Source: Sphingobacterium sp. UBA5670 (lineage in GTDB: Bacteria; Bacteroidota; Bacteroidia; Sphingobacteriales; Sphingobacteriaceae). From it: a stretch of 64,000 bases of DNA. Both the position numbers and the translations under genes were made by a program. How positions within the stretch are numbered: the stretch's first letter is position 1; each line of letters starts with the position of its first letter. Where the stretch lies: NCBI RefSeq assembly GCF_002420705.1, contig NZ_DIIM01000001.1, forward strand, positions 124,001 to 188,000, in the 5' to 3' direction. The notes under the pieces were generated by a model that had not been told where the DNA came from, ran no database searches, and saw only the letters and a program-made list of their open reading frames with translations. Shown one piece after another: positions 27,901 through 35,202 of this stretch.

Positions 27901-28078
27901 AGCTATTCTCGGTTTGCTTCCGGCATCACTGGCAACAGGAATCGGATCAGATATACAGCGCCCTTTGGCCACAGTTATTGTTTATGGCCTGTTATTTTCG
28001 ACGATCCTGACCCTGTTTGTGCTCCCACCGCTCTATTTTCTTTTAGAAAGTAGATCCTCAAAAAACACAGCAGATTAA
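24986..28078 (+). CDS. Heavy-metal efflux RND pump (CusA/CzcA family)
   Basis: This 1030-residue pump is of the HME-RND class. The diagnostic TM4 segment DFGIIVDGAIVILE carries the two Asp and one Glu residues needed for proton-coupled cation export in CzcA. The porter loops have the HME form (VEAYPDIADVSSQIVTQVPGLAAEEMEQQI). The GRNDDGTDAWTPSH region lacks the methionine-rich pattern of copper CusA, so a divalent cation such as Co, Zn, Cd or Ni is as likely as copper. It is in an operon with the adaptor and TolC and sits next to a CusRS-like pair. Confidence 0.92.
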   Translation: MNMKQFIVHIIAKRWVIAASFLLIGFFGYYAWRQLSVEAYPDIADVSSQIVTQVPGLAAEEMEQQITIPIEQAINGLPGMEVMRSKTTFGLSMVTIVFKDGVEDYWARARIQERLADLSLPYGASPGLDPLTSPTGEIFRYILESKTHDLRQLTDLQNFVIIPKIKQVSGVADVTNFGGITTQFQVELDPKKLDQYEISLAEVVSKIESNNANAGGSVMNRGDQSYVIRGIGLVKTLDDLGSIVVKSTDGNRIYMRDIGQIKLGNLARKGALGYSDKRGANYSDNIEGIVLLLKNENPSTVLAEVNATVDELNEKILPEGVKIHVVLDRTSLVDNTLHTVSKTLLEGMILVIFVLIIFLGSWRGALLVAITIPLSLLIAFILMHFTHIPANLLSLGAIDFGIIVDGAIVILETILKKREDEPEGLLEEKTVAQKIAEVAKPIFFATLIIITAYLPLFAFERVEKKLFTPMAYTVGYVLFGALTVALLLIPGLAYLIYHKPQKVYHNKWLTKLTQAYHTAIEKVMAVPKRVFIPLAIVLLATSLLTASVGKDFLPTLDEGSIWLQVSLPPGITVEKSKEMSDTLRARTLQHEEISYVMVQAGRNDDGTDAWTPSHFEVSVGLNPYKTWKWGKTKEDLINELAAEYAKIPGFNVAFSQPMIDGVMDKIAGAHSELVVKIFGDDLKENRRVAEELITTLKQVKGAVDLAIDQEPPLPQLQIIADRDKIAQYGLNVADVTDLIQIAIGGKAVAQVYQGIKVYDITCQYQEGNRNSPEKIGNLMLYPENGNRIPLAQVATIKLNTGESMISRERNNRQLTVRLNVRGQDLGTFLAEAQQAIAKNIRYDQHKITLKWGGQFENQHRAYTRLAIIVPLTLAIIFILLYGTFGSFRQAGLLMGIVPLALFGGMLALNVRGMTLNVSSAVGFIALFGVAIQNGVLMLSQMNVLRKNGLSLHKAVTQGAFSRFRPVLMTATVAILGLLPASLATGIGSDIQRPLATVIVYGLLFSTILTLFVLPPLYFLLESRSSKNTAD

Positions 28079-28149
28079 ACAGATGGTCCAACAATGGATG
28101 AACGACCTCTGAACACGCTTGTTTCAAAAACTGACCATTCAGAAAATAG

Positions 28150-29508
28150 ATGATCATGAACAAACAGCATATGAACAAACAGCATATGAACAAACAGCAT
28201 ATGAACAAACAGCATATTTCAACAAAGAAACGCCTGACGCTTTTTCTTTTCATACTCACTTTGTCTCCTACTGCGATCGCACAGGATAGAGACAGTTTAA
28301 GTACAGCCCAGAAACTTGATTATTCAACATTTATAACGGCTGTTGGTCAACAGAACCTGGGTTATGCAGCTGAAAAATTCAACCTCAATATCGCAGAGGC
28401 CAATCTCATCAGCGCCCGGGTATTCCCTGATCCCGAATTTAGCGTAGGCTTGTTTGATAACAGTGAACGGACAAAACAACTTGGCCGCGGCTATAATACC
28501 GGACTTGCATGGACATTGGAGCTGGGATCTAAACGAAAAGCTAGAATAAACCTGGCTAGCGATGAAGCAGAAGCAACCCGTCTATTGCTTGAAGACTATT
28601 TTAGGAATTTACGCGCCGACGCTACGCTTGCATTTCTGATGGCAAAACAACAATTGCTACTGGTAAAAACATACCAAAACTCTTACCAGCAACTCAGGCA
28701 GTTGGTGGTATCAGATAGTATTCGCTATCAATTGGGAAGCATTCCTGAGATCGATTTCCGTCAATCTAAACTGGAAGCTGCCAATATGCGCAATACCCTC
28801 CTGGCAACAGAAGCAACCTGGAAGGCTTCGGCTGTAAACCTGGCTGTATTTATGGGGGAACAAACAGCTACGGGTATAAAGACGCCCCAAGATCCTTTTG
28901 TTCAATTAGACCGGGAATACCGCTTAAATGAACTGATCAGGATCGCACAAAATGATCGTAGCGATTTGAAAGTTGCCGTACAGAATAAGCAACTTTCACA
29001 GCGCCTGCTCCAATTGGCCCGAGCAAATAGAGTAATCGATCTCGGTATTTCATTGGGTTTCACCTACAATGGGGAAGCGAGAAACGAAACTGCACCAACA
29101 CCGCAATTTACAGCAATAAATGCAGGCCTGTCCATACCACTCAAATTCTCGAATCTGAAAACGAGTGATCTCAAGGCGGCCAAGTTTAAGATCGATCAGG
29201 ACGAAACTGCTTATCAGGAAGTCCTTTTGCGTATTCAGATAGAGGTGACACAAGCCTTCTTCACCTATCAGGCTGCTCAAAAACAAGCACAGCTATTTGA
29301 CAGCGCTATGCTATTGGAAGCAAAAGCAATTTTGGAAGGAAAGGTTTACAGCTATAAAAGAGGAGAAACCTCCCTAATAGAAGTTTTAAATGCTCAGCGG
29401 ACCTACAACGAAACCCAATTGAGCTATTACGAAGCCCGCTACAATTACGCCGTGGCTTTGGTTGAACTTCAACGCACAGCCGGAATATGGGATATTCAGG
29501 ATATCTAG
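28150..29508 (+). CDS. TolC-family outer membrane protein of the metal efflux set (CusC/CzcC-like)
   Basis: This protein of up to 452 residues has a signal peptide ending at SPTAIAQD, then the CzcC/CusC-type outer-membrane efflux domains (ISARVFPDPEFSVGLFDNSE, TLELGSKRKARINLA, YKRGETSLIEVLNAQRTYNETQLSYYEARYNYA). Its 5' end consists of four 15-bp tandem units, each with an ATG, so the true start is uncertain: 28150, 28156, 28171, 28186 or 28201. The pump gene ends 71 bp upstream. Its stop codon TAG shares the CTAG with the stop of the convergent MFS gene. Confidence 0.88.
   Translation: MIMNKQHMNKQHMNKQHMNKQHISTKKRLTLFLFILTLSPTAIAQDRDSLSTAQKLDYSTFITAVGQQNLGYAAEKFNLNIAEANLISARVFPDPEFSVGLFDNSERTKQLGRGYNTGLAWTLELGSKRKARINLASDEAEATRLLLEDYFRNLRADATLAFLMAKQQLLLVKTYQNSYQQLRQLVVSDSIRYQLGSIPEIDFRQSKLEAANMRNTLLATEATWKASAVNLAVFMGEQTATGIKTPQDPFVQLDREYRLNELIRIAQNDRSDLKVAVQNKQLSQRLLQLARANRVIDLGISLGFTYNGEARNETAPTPQFTAINAGLSIPLKFSNLKTSDLKAAKFKIDQDETAYQEVLLRIQIEVTQAFFTYQAAQKQAQLFDSAMLLEAKAILEGKVYSYKRGETSLIEVLNAQRTYNETQLSYYEARYNYAVALVELQRTAGIWDIQDI
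28156..28215 (+). repeat. Four perfect 15-bp tandem repeats at a gene start
   Basis: The unit ATGAACAAACAGCAT occurs four times head to tail (28156, 28171, 28186, 28201) and encodes MNKQH repeated in frame at the start of the TolC-like gene. Each unit offers an ATG. Copy-number change by slippage would keep the frame and alter the signal-peptide n-region or the number of start sites. Confidence 0.95.
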
Positions 29509-31082
29509 GCCGGCGAAATCCTGTTTTTTCTCAGCCTTTTATACATGCTTTTTAATGAAGGTGAAATCAGTATCAGCAGCAATATGCTGATACTGATCAT
29601 GGACATGACCTCATAATAATCCATCGCATACCGTACAAAGGATTGCTCTTTGACCCGCTCCGTAACGAGCTTTAAGGCCGCCGTATGTTCCTTGTACTGC
29701 AGTCCATGCTGCAAGATGCTGGTAGATTCCTGCTGCAGGTACTCCCGAAACAGCGGATTCCCCACTTCCGTTTGACCACTAAAGACCTGTTGGTGCTGGG
29801 CATGTTCAAACAACCTAAAAAAATTCTGTAAACCAATACTGCTCGTGTAGCCCAGGTACCGGATAGCAAGACAGACCGCAGCAGCTGAAGCGCCCAATTG
29901 CGGCGTAACACTCGTGATGCAAAATAATATGGTAGGAACCATGATCAGCCCTACTCCTAGCCCATGAACAAATAATGGAAGCCAAAAATGAGCATCATTT
30001 CCCTGGCCCTCAAAGGAAAAATACATCCATTGATGAAATAACAGCAAACAGCAATAACCCGAAATCCATATCCACTTTACCGGGCGTTGCCACAGCATCC
30101 AGTACAGCGACCCCAGTACACCGGCAACAATCCCCCCAATATTAAACCACTGAATATAAGACAAATGAATAGGATCAAGCTGAATAACCTGTACTAAATA
30201 CTGATTTGAAATCGCCAAAGAGAATCGTTCTACGTACATCATATACAAAATCAGCAGCCCCAAGAGAAATTTCTTGTTTTTAAAAACCGACAAATGAATA
30301 TACACCCGTTTGAGCACCATTTGCCGAATAATAAAGAGAATAAGTAGCGTCATCCCCAGCGCAAATACGCTAAATAGCTGCTGATCGTTAAACCAATACA
30401 CTTCCTGCCCATATACCATTAAATAACCGAAGCTGACAATGACAAGACTATAGAAAATACAGCTTGCCCAATCTAATGAAAACAAGGGGTAAGGACGTAT
30501 ATGCCGTATGGAACGCATCGATAGCATAATCAACAATAAACCTGGTACAAATGATAAAGCGGCGTATAGATATAACTGATCAAAATTAAATGAATCGATA
30601 AATTCAGCAGTTACGAAGGTGTTAAACGGAGAGCTGCACAGTAACATACCAAAAAAGACAGCATAACTTACTTCTTTGGCCCGATCACTCTTCAACCGGG
30701 AGAATATCATAGAGATCGACAGGTTTACCGACGAAGCAAACAACATCCCCTGACAAAAACGTAGGCCATACAGCCAGCTGATATCGGTGATACTATACAT
30801 CAAAAAGCAATTCAAAATCTGCAGCAGATTGAAGAGGATATAATACTGCTTAATGGGGAAATATAAAAAAAAGCGTCGTTCCAAAACGTAGAACCCCACA
30901 AAACCAGCATAGAATAGAATAATCAAAAACTGGATATCGCTGGGTTGAGCACCGTAGAATCCTGCGGTAACATTCGTATTTGCTCCGGGCAGGAAAAACA
31001 AGACCATACTCGGCATCAAGCTACTGAACGAGATCAATTTGATCAGCCACTCGGGCACCCATTCCTTAAAAATTCCTTTCAC
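29505..31082 (-). CDS. MFS transporter, DHA2/EmrB-like (14 TM)
   Basis: This 525-residue integral membrane protein has about 14 hydrophobic helices, the layout of the DHA2 (EmrB) drug/proton antiporters. The start codon is GTG at 31082-31080, overlapping the adaptor stop by one base (TAGTG). Transcribed third in the order TolC, adaptor, MFS, it should form a tripartite exporter spanning both membranes. Classical EmrB signature motifs are degenerate, as in other Bacteroidota members. Confidence 0.85.
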   Translation of the reverse strand: MKGIFKEWVPEWLIKLISFSSLMPSMVLFFLPGANTNVTAGFYGAQPSDIQFLIILFYAGFVGFYVLERRFFLYFPIKQYYILFNLLQILNCFLMYSITDISWLYGLRFCQGMLFASSVNLSISMIFSRLKSDRAKEVSYAVFFGMLLCSSPFNTFVTAEFIDSFNFDQLYLYAALSFVPGLLLIMLSMRSIRHIRPYPLFSLDWASCIFYSLVIVSFGYLMVYGQEVYWFNDQQLFSVFALGMTLLILFIIRQMVLKRVYIHLSVFKNKKFLLGLLILYMMYVERFSLAISNQYLVQVIQLDPIHLSYIQWFNIGGIVAGVLGSLYWMLWQRPVKWIWISGYCCLLLFHQWMYFSFEGQGNDAHFWLPLFVHGLGVGLIMVPTILFCITSVTPQLGASAAAVCLAIRYLGYTSSIGLQNFFRLFEHAQHQQVFSGQTEVGNPLFREYLQQESTSILQHGLQYKEHTAALKLVTERVKEQSFVRYAMDYYEVMSMISISILLLILISPSLKSMYKRLRKNRISPA

Positions 31083-32143
31083 TATTGCTGCTTTTTTGAT
31101 ACCGAGACATTCACATTCATTCCCGAAAGAAGCTGGTTTGCCCCCGCTTGCTTATCCAGCTCAATACGTACAGGTACCCGTTGCACGATCTTGACAAAGT
31201 TGCCCGTCGCATTATCCGGGGGCAACAGCGAGAATGCAGATCCCGTAGCCGGAGAGACCGAAATGATTTTGCCATAAAATTTCTCATCCGGATACGCATC
31301 AGCAACCACCTCTACCCGATTGCCAAGATGCAAATAACGCAGTTGTGTTTCCTTAAAATTAGCCGTTACCCAGGTGGGGGTTTCTCTATTGACGATAAAG
31401 CCCAAAACTTCGCCAGCACTTATCATTTGACCTTTTTCAATCGTGCGTTTGCCAATCTGTCCATCATAGGGGGCCCGGATAACGGTATACCCGACGTCCA
31501 ATCGCTTGCGGCCAGCAGCGGCAGTCAGACGAACCCGTTCGGCATCAACCACACCTTTTTTTACGTCCACATCATGCACACGTTCCTGTGAAGCCTGCAA
31601 TTTATGTTTTAACGAAGCCAGCTCACTCTTATACACATCCAAAGTCGCTTTCACATCCTCTAGTTGTTGTGCCGTTGCAGACTTTTCTTGAAACAGGTAA
31701 TTGTATCGATCATACTCCAACTGTTGCTTGGTTACCCGAGCCTCCCCGGCAGCAATTGAGGTGCGTAAAGATTCATGTTCCGCCTGGAGAATTTCCTTTT
31801 GACTATGAAGAACATTGATCTCTGCAGCTTCCTTATTGACGGATGCAACCACCTGATCCGCCTCATATTTATACTCCTTATTATCAATAAGCAACAGGGT
31901 ATCACCTCGTTTGACCAATTGATGATCATGATAATGCACGGAAACCACATAACCTCCTACACGGGAAACAATGGGATTGATATACTGCGTAACTTGTGCG
32001 TCATTTGTATAAGTATACCGCATGCGCATCCATAATGTCTTAGCGCTCCATAGCAACAATGCCAACAAGACAATTCCGGCCAACCAATTGGTGATTCGAG
32101 TGAGCTGTACTTCCACAACTGATCTACGTGATTTAGGTTTCAT
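31082..32143 (-). CDS. HlyD/EmrA-family adaptor
   Basis: This 353-residue protein has one N-terminal transmembrane helix (about 17-37, ITNWLAGIVLLALLLWSAKTLW). It has two lipoyl half-motifs (TQYINPIVSRVGGYVVSVHYHDHQLVKRGDTLLLID and VIRAPYDGQIGKRTIEKGQMISAGEVLGFIV) around a long coiled-coil hairpin (about 95-190). The beta-barrel follows (TPTWVTANFKETQLRYLHLGNRVEVVADAYPD). It overlaps both neighbours by one base, so translation is coupled. It is the EmrA equivalent for the MFS pump. Confidence 0.9.
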   Translation of the reverse strand: MKPKSRRSVVEVQLTRITNWLAGIVLLALLLWSAKTLWMRMRYTYTNDAQVTQYINPIVSRVGGYVVSVHYHDHQLVKRGDTLLLIDNKEYKYEADQVVASVNKEAAEINVLHSQKEILQAEHESLRTSIAAGEARVTKQQLEYDRYNYLFQEKSATAQQLEDVKATLDVYKSELASLKHKLQASQERVHDVDVKKGVVDAERVRLTAAAGRKRLDVGYTVIRAPYDGQIGKRTIEKGQMISAGEVLGFIVNRETPTWVTANFKETQLRYLHLGNRVEVVADAYPDEKFYGKIISVSPATGSAFSLLPPDNATGNFVKIVQRVPVRIELDKQAGANQLLSGMNVNVSVSKKQQ

Positions 32144-33501
32144 TAGATAGTGCCCTTCAAAAATTCAATAAAATAATAGTGTTTCTGTATCGCAATATGT
32201 GCGGTTTCAAGATCAAAAAGTGTTTTTAGGTATTGCATATCCGCATCTAAAAGGTCCGTAATCAAAGCCGATGATTTGAAGTACCTGTTCTTGATAATAC
32301 GTGCATTTTCCTGTGCCAGCGATTTATTGTTCTGACAGACCTCTTCCTGTTTGACGGCTAACTGATAATCCAGAAAAGCCTGTAACAGCTGATTTTTCAA
32401 AATTTCCTCTTCATGATGGTGTTTCACCTCTTCTCGATCCAATGCGATCTGTGCTCCGCGCACCACGTTTTTATTGAGATAAATTGCCGAGATTGGTATG
32501 TTTAATTTGAGTCCTGTGATACTCAGATTATACCAAGCCGGATTATAGGGATACAAGAAGACCTGTGGATTGGCAAAGGTAAATGTGCTGGTCAACCCCA
32601 ACTCAGGAAGATAATTTGATCGCGCCTGTTTGACTGACAATTTCTTCAAAACAACTTCCTGTTCGGATTTTAGGAGGGAAAAAGCATGGCTTCGCGCTTC
32701 GGCAACAAGCGCTTCATAGCTGGGGCTTTCCACTTGAAACTGCTCGGGCAGAGGCACAATCTCCGCTGTAATACCGCCAATAAGCTGCAGCTTCTGATTT
32801 GCAGCCTGAATATCATGACCGATCTGCACGAGCAACAATTCCCGCTTCGAAAGCTCCAACGAAATACGCAAGACGTCACTGTGTAACACCACGCCCGCCT
32901 TATACAGATGCTCAATCTCTTTAAGCTGTACCCGTTGATCAGCAATATCCTGCTCGATTAAAGATCGGTTACTATACGACAGTTCCAAATCCAAAAAAAG
33001 ATTGCAAACCTCCAATTTCGTCTGCGCTGCGGCGTTCTTCCAATCGATTCTAGCCAGCTCATTTTCCAATTTTTTGGACTCAATTTTCATCAGATCCCGA
33101 TGCCCATTGTAAAGGTTCAGATAAAAATCCAGGCCGCTATCGTACAAGTAATGAATAATATCATGCTGAGCGGGTTTATTTAAAATCCCCTGGTCATACA
33201 CAGGCATATTACTTGCATAACTAGCAGAAGCTCTGGCGGAAATCTTGGGCAGCAATTCCATGCGTTGCTGCTGTACTGCCACCTCACTTTCTTTGAGCTG
33301 CAAATAAGACTGCTCGATATATTTACTGTTCTGTAGCGCTTTGTCGATCATGTCTTTCAGGGACATACGCAAAGAGTCGAGGGCGAAGGTGTCCGAAATA
33401 GTGAATACCAACAACCCCATGGTTAGTATTCCTTTTGCCCAATAGGGAGGAAAAAAGTTCACGTGTGCTCTATTATTTTTTTGCGTTGCAAACTTAGACA
33501 C
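32143..33501 (-). CDS. TolC-family outer membrane channel
   Basis: This 452-residue protein is the first gene of the EmrAB-like operon. The signal sequence lies within residues 20-42 (YWAKGILTMGLLVFTISDTFAL). Starts at Met1 or Met28 are both possible, and the longer start gives a positively charged n-region. The outer-membrane-efflux-protein repeats follow (YIEQSYLQLKESEVAVQQQRMELLPKISARASASYASNMPVY). It provides the outer-membrane exit for the MFS-driven pump. Confidence 0.87.
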   Translation of the reverse strand: MSKFATQKNNRAHVNFFPPYWAKGILTMGLLVFTISDTFALDSLRMSLKDMIDKALQNSKYIEQSYLQLKESEVAVQQQRMELLPKISARASASYASNMPVYDQGILNKPAQHDIIHYLYDSGLDFYLNLYNGHRDLMKIESKKLENELARIDWKNAAAQTKLEVCNLFLDLELSYSNRSLIEQDIADQRVQLKEIEHLYKAGVVLHSDVLRISLELSKRELLLVQIGHDIQAANQKLQLIGGITAEIVPLPEQFQVESPSYEALVAEARSHAFSLLKSEQEVVLKKLSVKQARSNYLPELGLTSTFTFANPQVFLYPYNPAWYNLSITGLKLNIPISAIYLNKNVVRGAQIALDREEVKHHHEEEILKNQLLQAFLDYQLAVKQEEVCQNNKSLAQENARIIKNRYFKSSALITDLLDADMQYLKTLFDLETAHIAIQKHYYFIEFLKGTI

Positions 33502-33629
33502 TTATTAGAACTTGGATTTCTTCACAAACGCCAATATGTTATGGAAAAAAGACATTTTTTCATCAATATCAGAAAAAAGACTATAATCCGCCACACCGCA
33601 ACGCTAATACCCTATTTTTACAATGCACA

Positions 33630-33665
33630 AAAAAGCCTCTCAAATTATAATTTGAGAGGCTTTTT
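33630..33665 (-). terminator. Terminator after the DUF3050 gene
   Basis: A perfect 36-bp palindrome (18-bp arms, centre at AATTATAATT) ends in A and T runs on both sides. It lies 35 bp past the minus-strand DUF3050 stop and before the promoter of the TolC-EmrA-MFS operon. Confidence 0.88.
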
Positions 33666-33700
33666 CTGATGATAAAACAGCATATTATCTGTATCGCGTA

Positions 33701-34471
33701 TTATCTATATAGGGAGTCTTCTATTGCATTCCACAATTGGATTCTTTTTTGGAGTGCAATTTTACTGATCTCTTTCATTTCAGTCCATTTAACTTCATCA
33801 TCCTTCGCAAGATCTGTGATCATCTGCATCGCCAAAGGTCCATGCTCGTCACCATCCAAATCAATATGACGCTGGAAATAATAAATAAAGCTATCCAGAT
33901 TTGCTGCTGGAAAATTTGTTTTTATTTCCTCCAAAATCGATGTAAACATTCCCGGAATAAGATCCTCACGTCCGAAAGTAAAGGCAGCAGCAATTTTATG
34001 CACTGCACCCTCAGCGATCACTTCGAATGTAAAGTTCAAAAAGTCCTTAATCCGTGCATCGAGGGTTGTCATTGCTATCGCGTCGAATATACTGCTCGAA
34101 TTTTTAGCATTAACAATAAACTTATTGATCAAATGAAGATCGGCGCCCATAGCGTCCATGGCGTCCAGATACATCTCAAAATGACTCAAACGACGGCCAT
34201 CAATATATTCATCCGACTCCTCAGCCAATACAATTTCATTAATCAGATAACGCGTTGAAGGGTGCTCACTCGCAAACCATGGCAGCGTGGTACAAGTTAA
34301 TTTGATCTGCAATGCTTTTAACAGCGACATAAAATCCCAAACCGCATACACGTGGCCTTCCGTAAAGGCCCTTAGATTTTTGATCGTCGTGATTTTACGG
34401 TATAAAGGATGTTGCAATAATACCTCGCGTTCGTCGGCAATGTATTTATTAATTTCCGCAATTCTATTCAT
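33701..34471 (-). CDS. DUF3050, heme-oxygenase-like fold protein
   Basis: This 256-residue helical protein matches my memory of DUF3050, whose members fold like heme oxygenase/TenA. Possible metal ligands line up as in heme-oxygenase-like diiron oxidases: Glu38 and His40 in FTEGHVYAVWDF, Glu84/Glu85 in VLAEESDEY, His97 in SHFEMYLDAM, Glu154 and His158 in EGAVHKI, and His202, Asp206, His210 in QRHIDLDGDEHGP. Oxidative chemistry on a small molecule or fatty acid is an inference. It is monocistronic. Confidence 0.75.
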   Translation of the reverse strand: MNRIAEINKYIADEREVLLQHPLYRKITTIKNLRAFTEGHVYAVWDFMSLLKALQIKLTCTTLPWFASEHPSTRYLINEIVLAEESDEYIDGRRLSHFEMYLDAMDAMGADLHLINKFIVNAKNSSSIFDAIAMTTLDARIKDFLNFTFEVIAEGAVHKIAAAFTFGREDLIPGMFTSILEEIKTNFPAANLDSFIYYFQRHIDLDGDEHGPLAMQMITDLAKDDEVKWTEMKEISKIALQKRIQLWNAIEDSLYR

Positions 34472-34840
34472 GCCGCAAAAGTATCGTCTTATCTTTATTA
34501 ATTAAAGTATTTTAAATGAGATTACAGTACCATGATAAATTTCCCATCCAGCTATCCGCTTCATCACCAAAACACAGACAACAACCACTCCACTTTTGCT
34601 CTCGCTATTCCTGTTGTTTACACTCATTTCCCCTTAAAAACAAAAATATTTTTTATAATAAAAAATAATCTACTATATTTGTAGAGTATTCAGAATTGCA
34701 TGATGCAATACCAACCGAGTGGAGTCACCGCGGTGGTAAATTAATACGGGTTTCGACCAAAATAAACGTTGAAGAACGATTATTTTCCCAAAAAGATCTG
34801 GATACAGTTTATGGTTTAATCCTTTAAATTTTTAAATTGT
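34472..34840 (+). promoter_or_regulatory. Divergent promoter region with palindromes before the 34841 gene
   Basis: This 369-bp gap holds a -7-like TATATTTG at 34674-34681. Just downstream lies a perfect 15-bp palindrome ATTGCAT-G-ATGCAAT (34695-34709), then a perfect 10-bp palindrome CACCGCGGTG (34726-34735). Both lie in the likely 150-nt leader of the 34841 gene, so they could be an operator or RNA structures. No coding signal was seen here. Confidence 0.4.
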
Positions 34841-35104
34841 ATGGCTACAACAACAAATCTTTACCAGCATTTACTGGAAAAATTCAGTTATTATTCGACC
34901 GATGAGCTGATACAGCTCAACAACGACACCATTTTGGGACAAGGATGGGGATCATCCAAAGCGACCTTTAGAACAGCTTTGATCAGTACGTTCTCCAAAA
35001 GAGGACTGGATCTTTCCAACATCATTTCCAAGGAAGATGGCTTTACCTCCGTAAAGTATGTCCCTGTACGCTTGGAACAGAATATTTTGATCCCTTTACA
35101 GTAA
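34841..35104 (+). CDS. Small uncharacterised protein (87 residues)
   Basis: This small soluble protein starts MATTTNLYQHLLEKFSYYST and contains YSTDELIQLNNDTILGQGWGSSKATFRTALISTFSKRGLDLSNII. It has no signal peptide, cysteine pair or membrane helix. It is predicted to be a helix-rich cytosolic protein with a short beta end (SVKYVPVRLEQNILIPL). I do not recognise a family. The long structured leader upstream, the candidate promoter and the good start support a real gene. Confidence 0.6.
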   Translation: MATTTNLYQHLLEKFSYYSTDELIQLNNDTILGQGWGSSKATFRTALISTFSKRGLDLSNIISKEDGFTSVKYVPVRLEQNILIPLQ

Positions 35105-35123
35105 TCGTTAACACCGCAAAAAT

Positions 35124-35153
35124 AGCGCGCATCGAAAGGATTTCGTGCGCGCT
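35124..35153 (-). terminator. Terminator at the end of the PUL
   Basis: A stem of 8 plus 5 bp (AGCGCGCA and CGAAA with complements, one bulge) lies 50 bp beyond the SusD2 stop. On the minus strand it is followed by ATTTTTG. It closes the long minus-strand glycan-utilisation operon and also bounds the small plus-strand gene. Confidence 0.7.
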
Positions 35154-35202
35154 GCTGTTGTTGGTTTAGGAAATTGCCGATCAGAAGAAGGCAATAGTCT
35201 TG

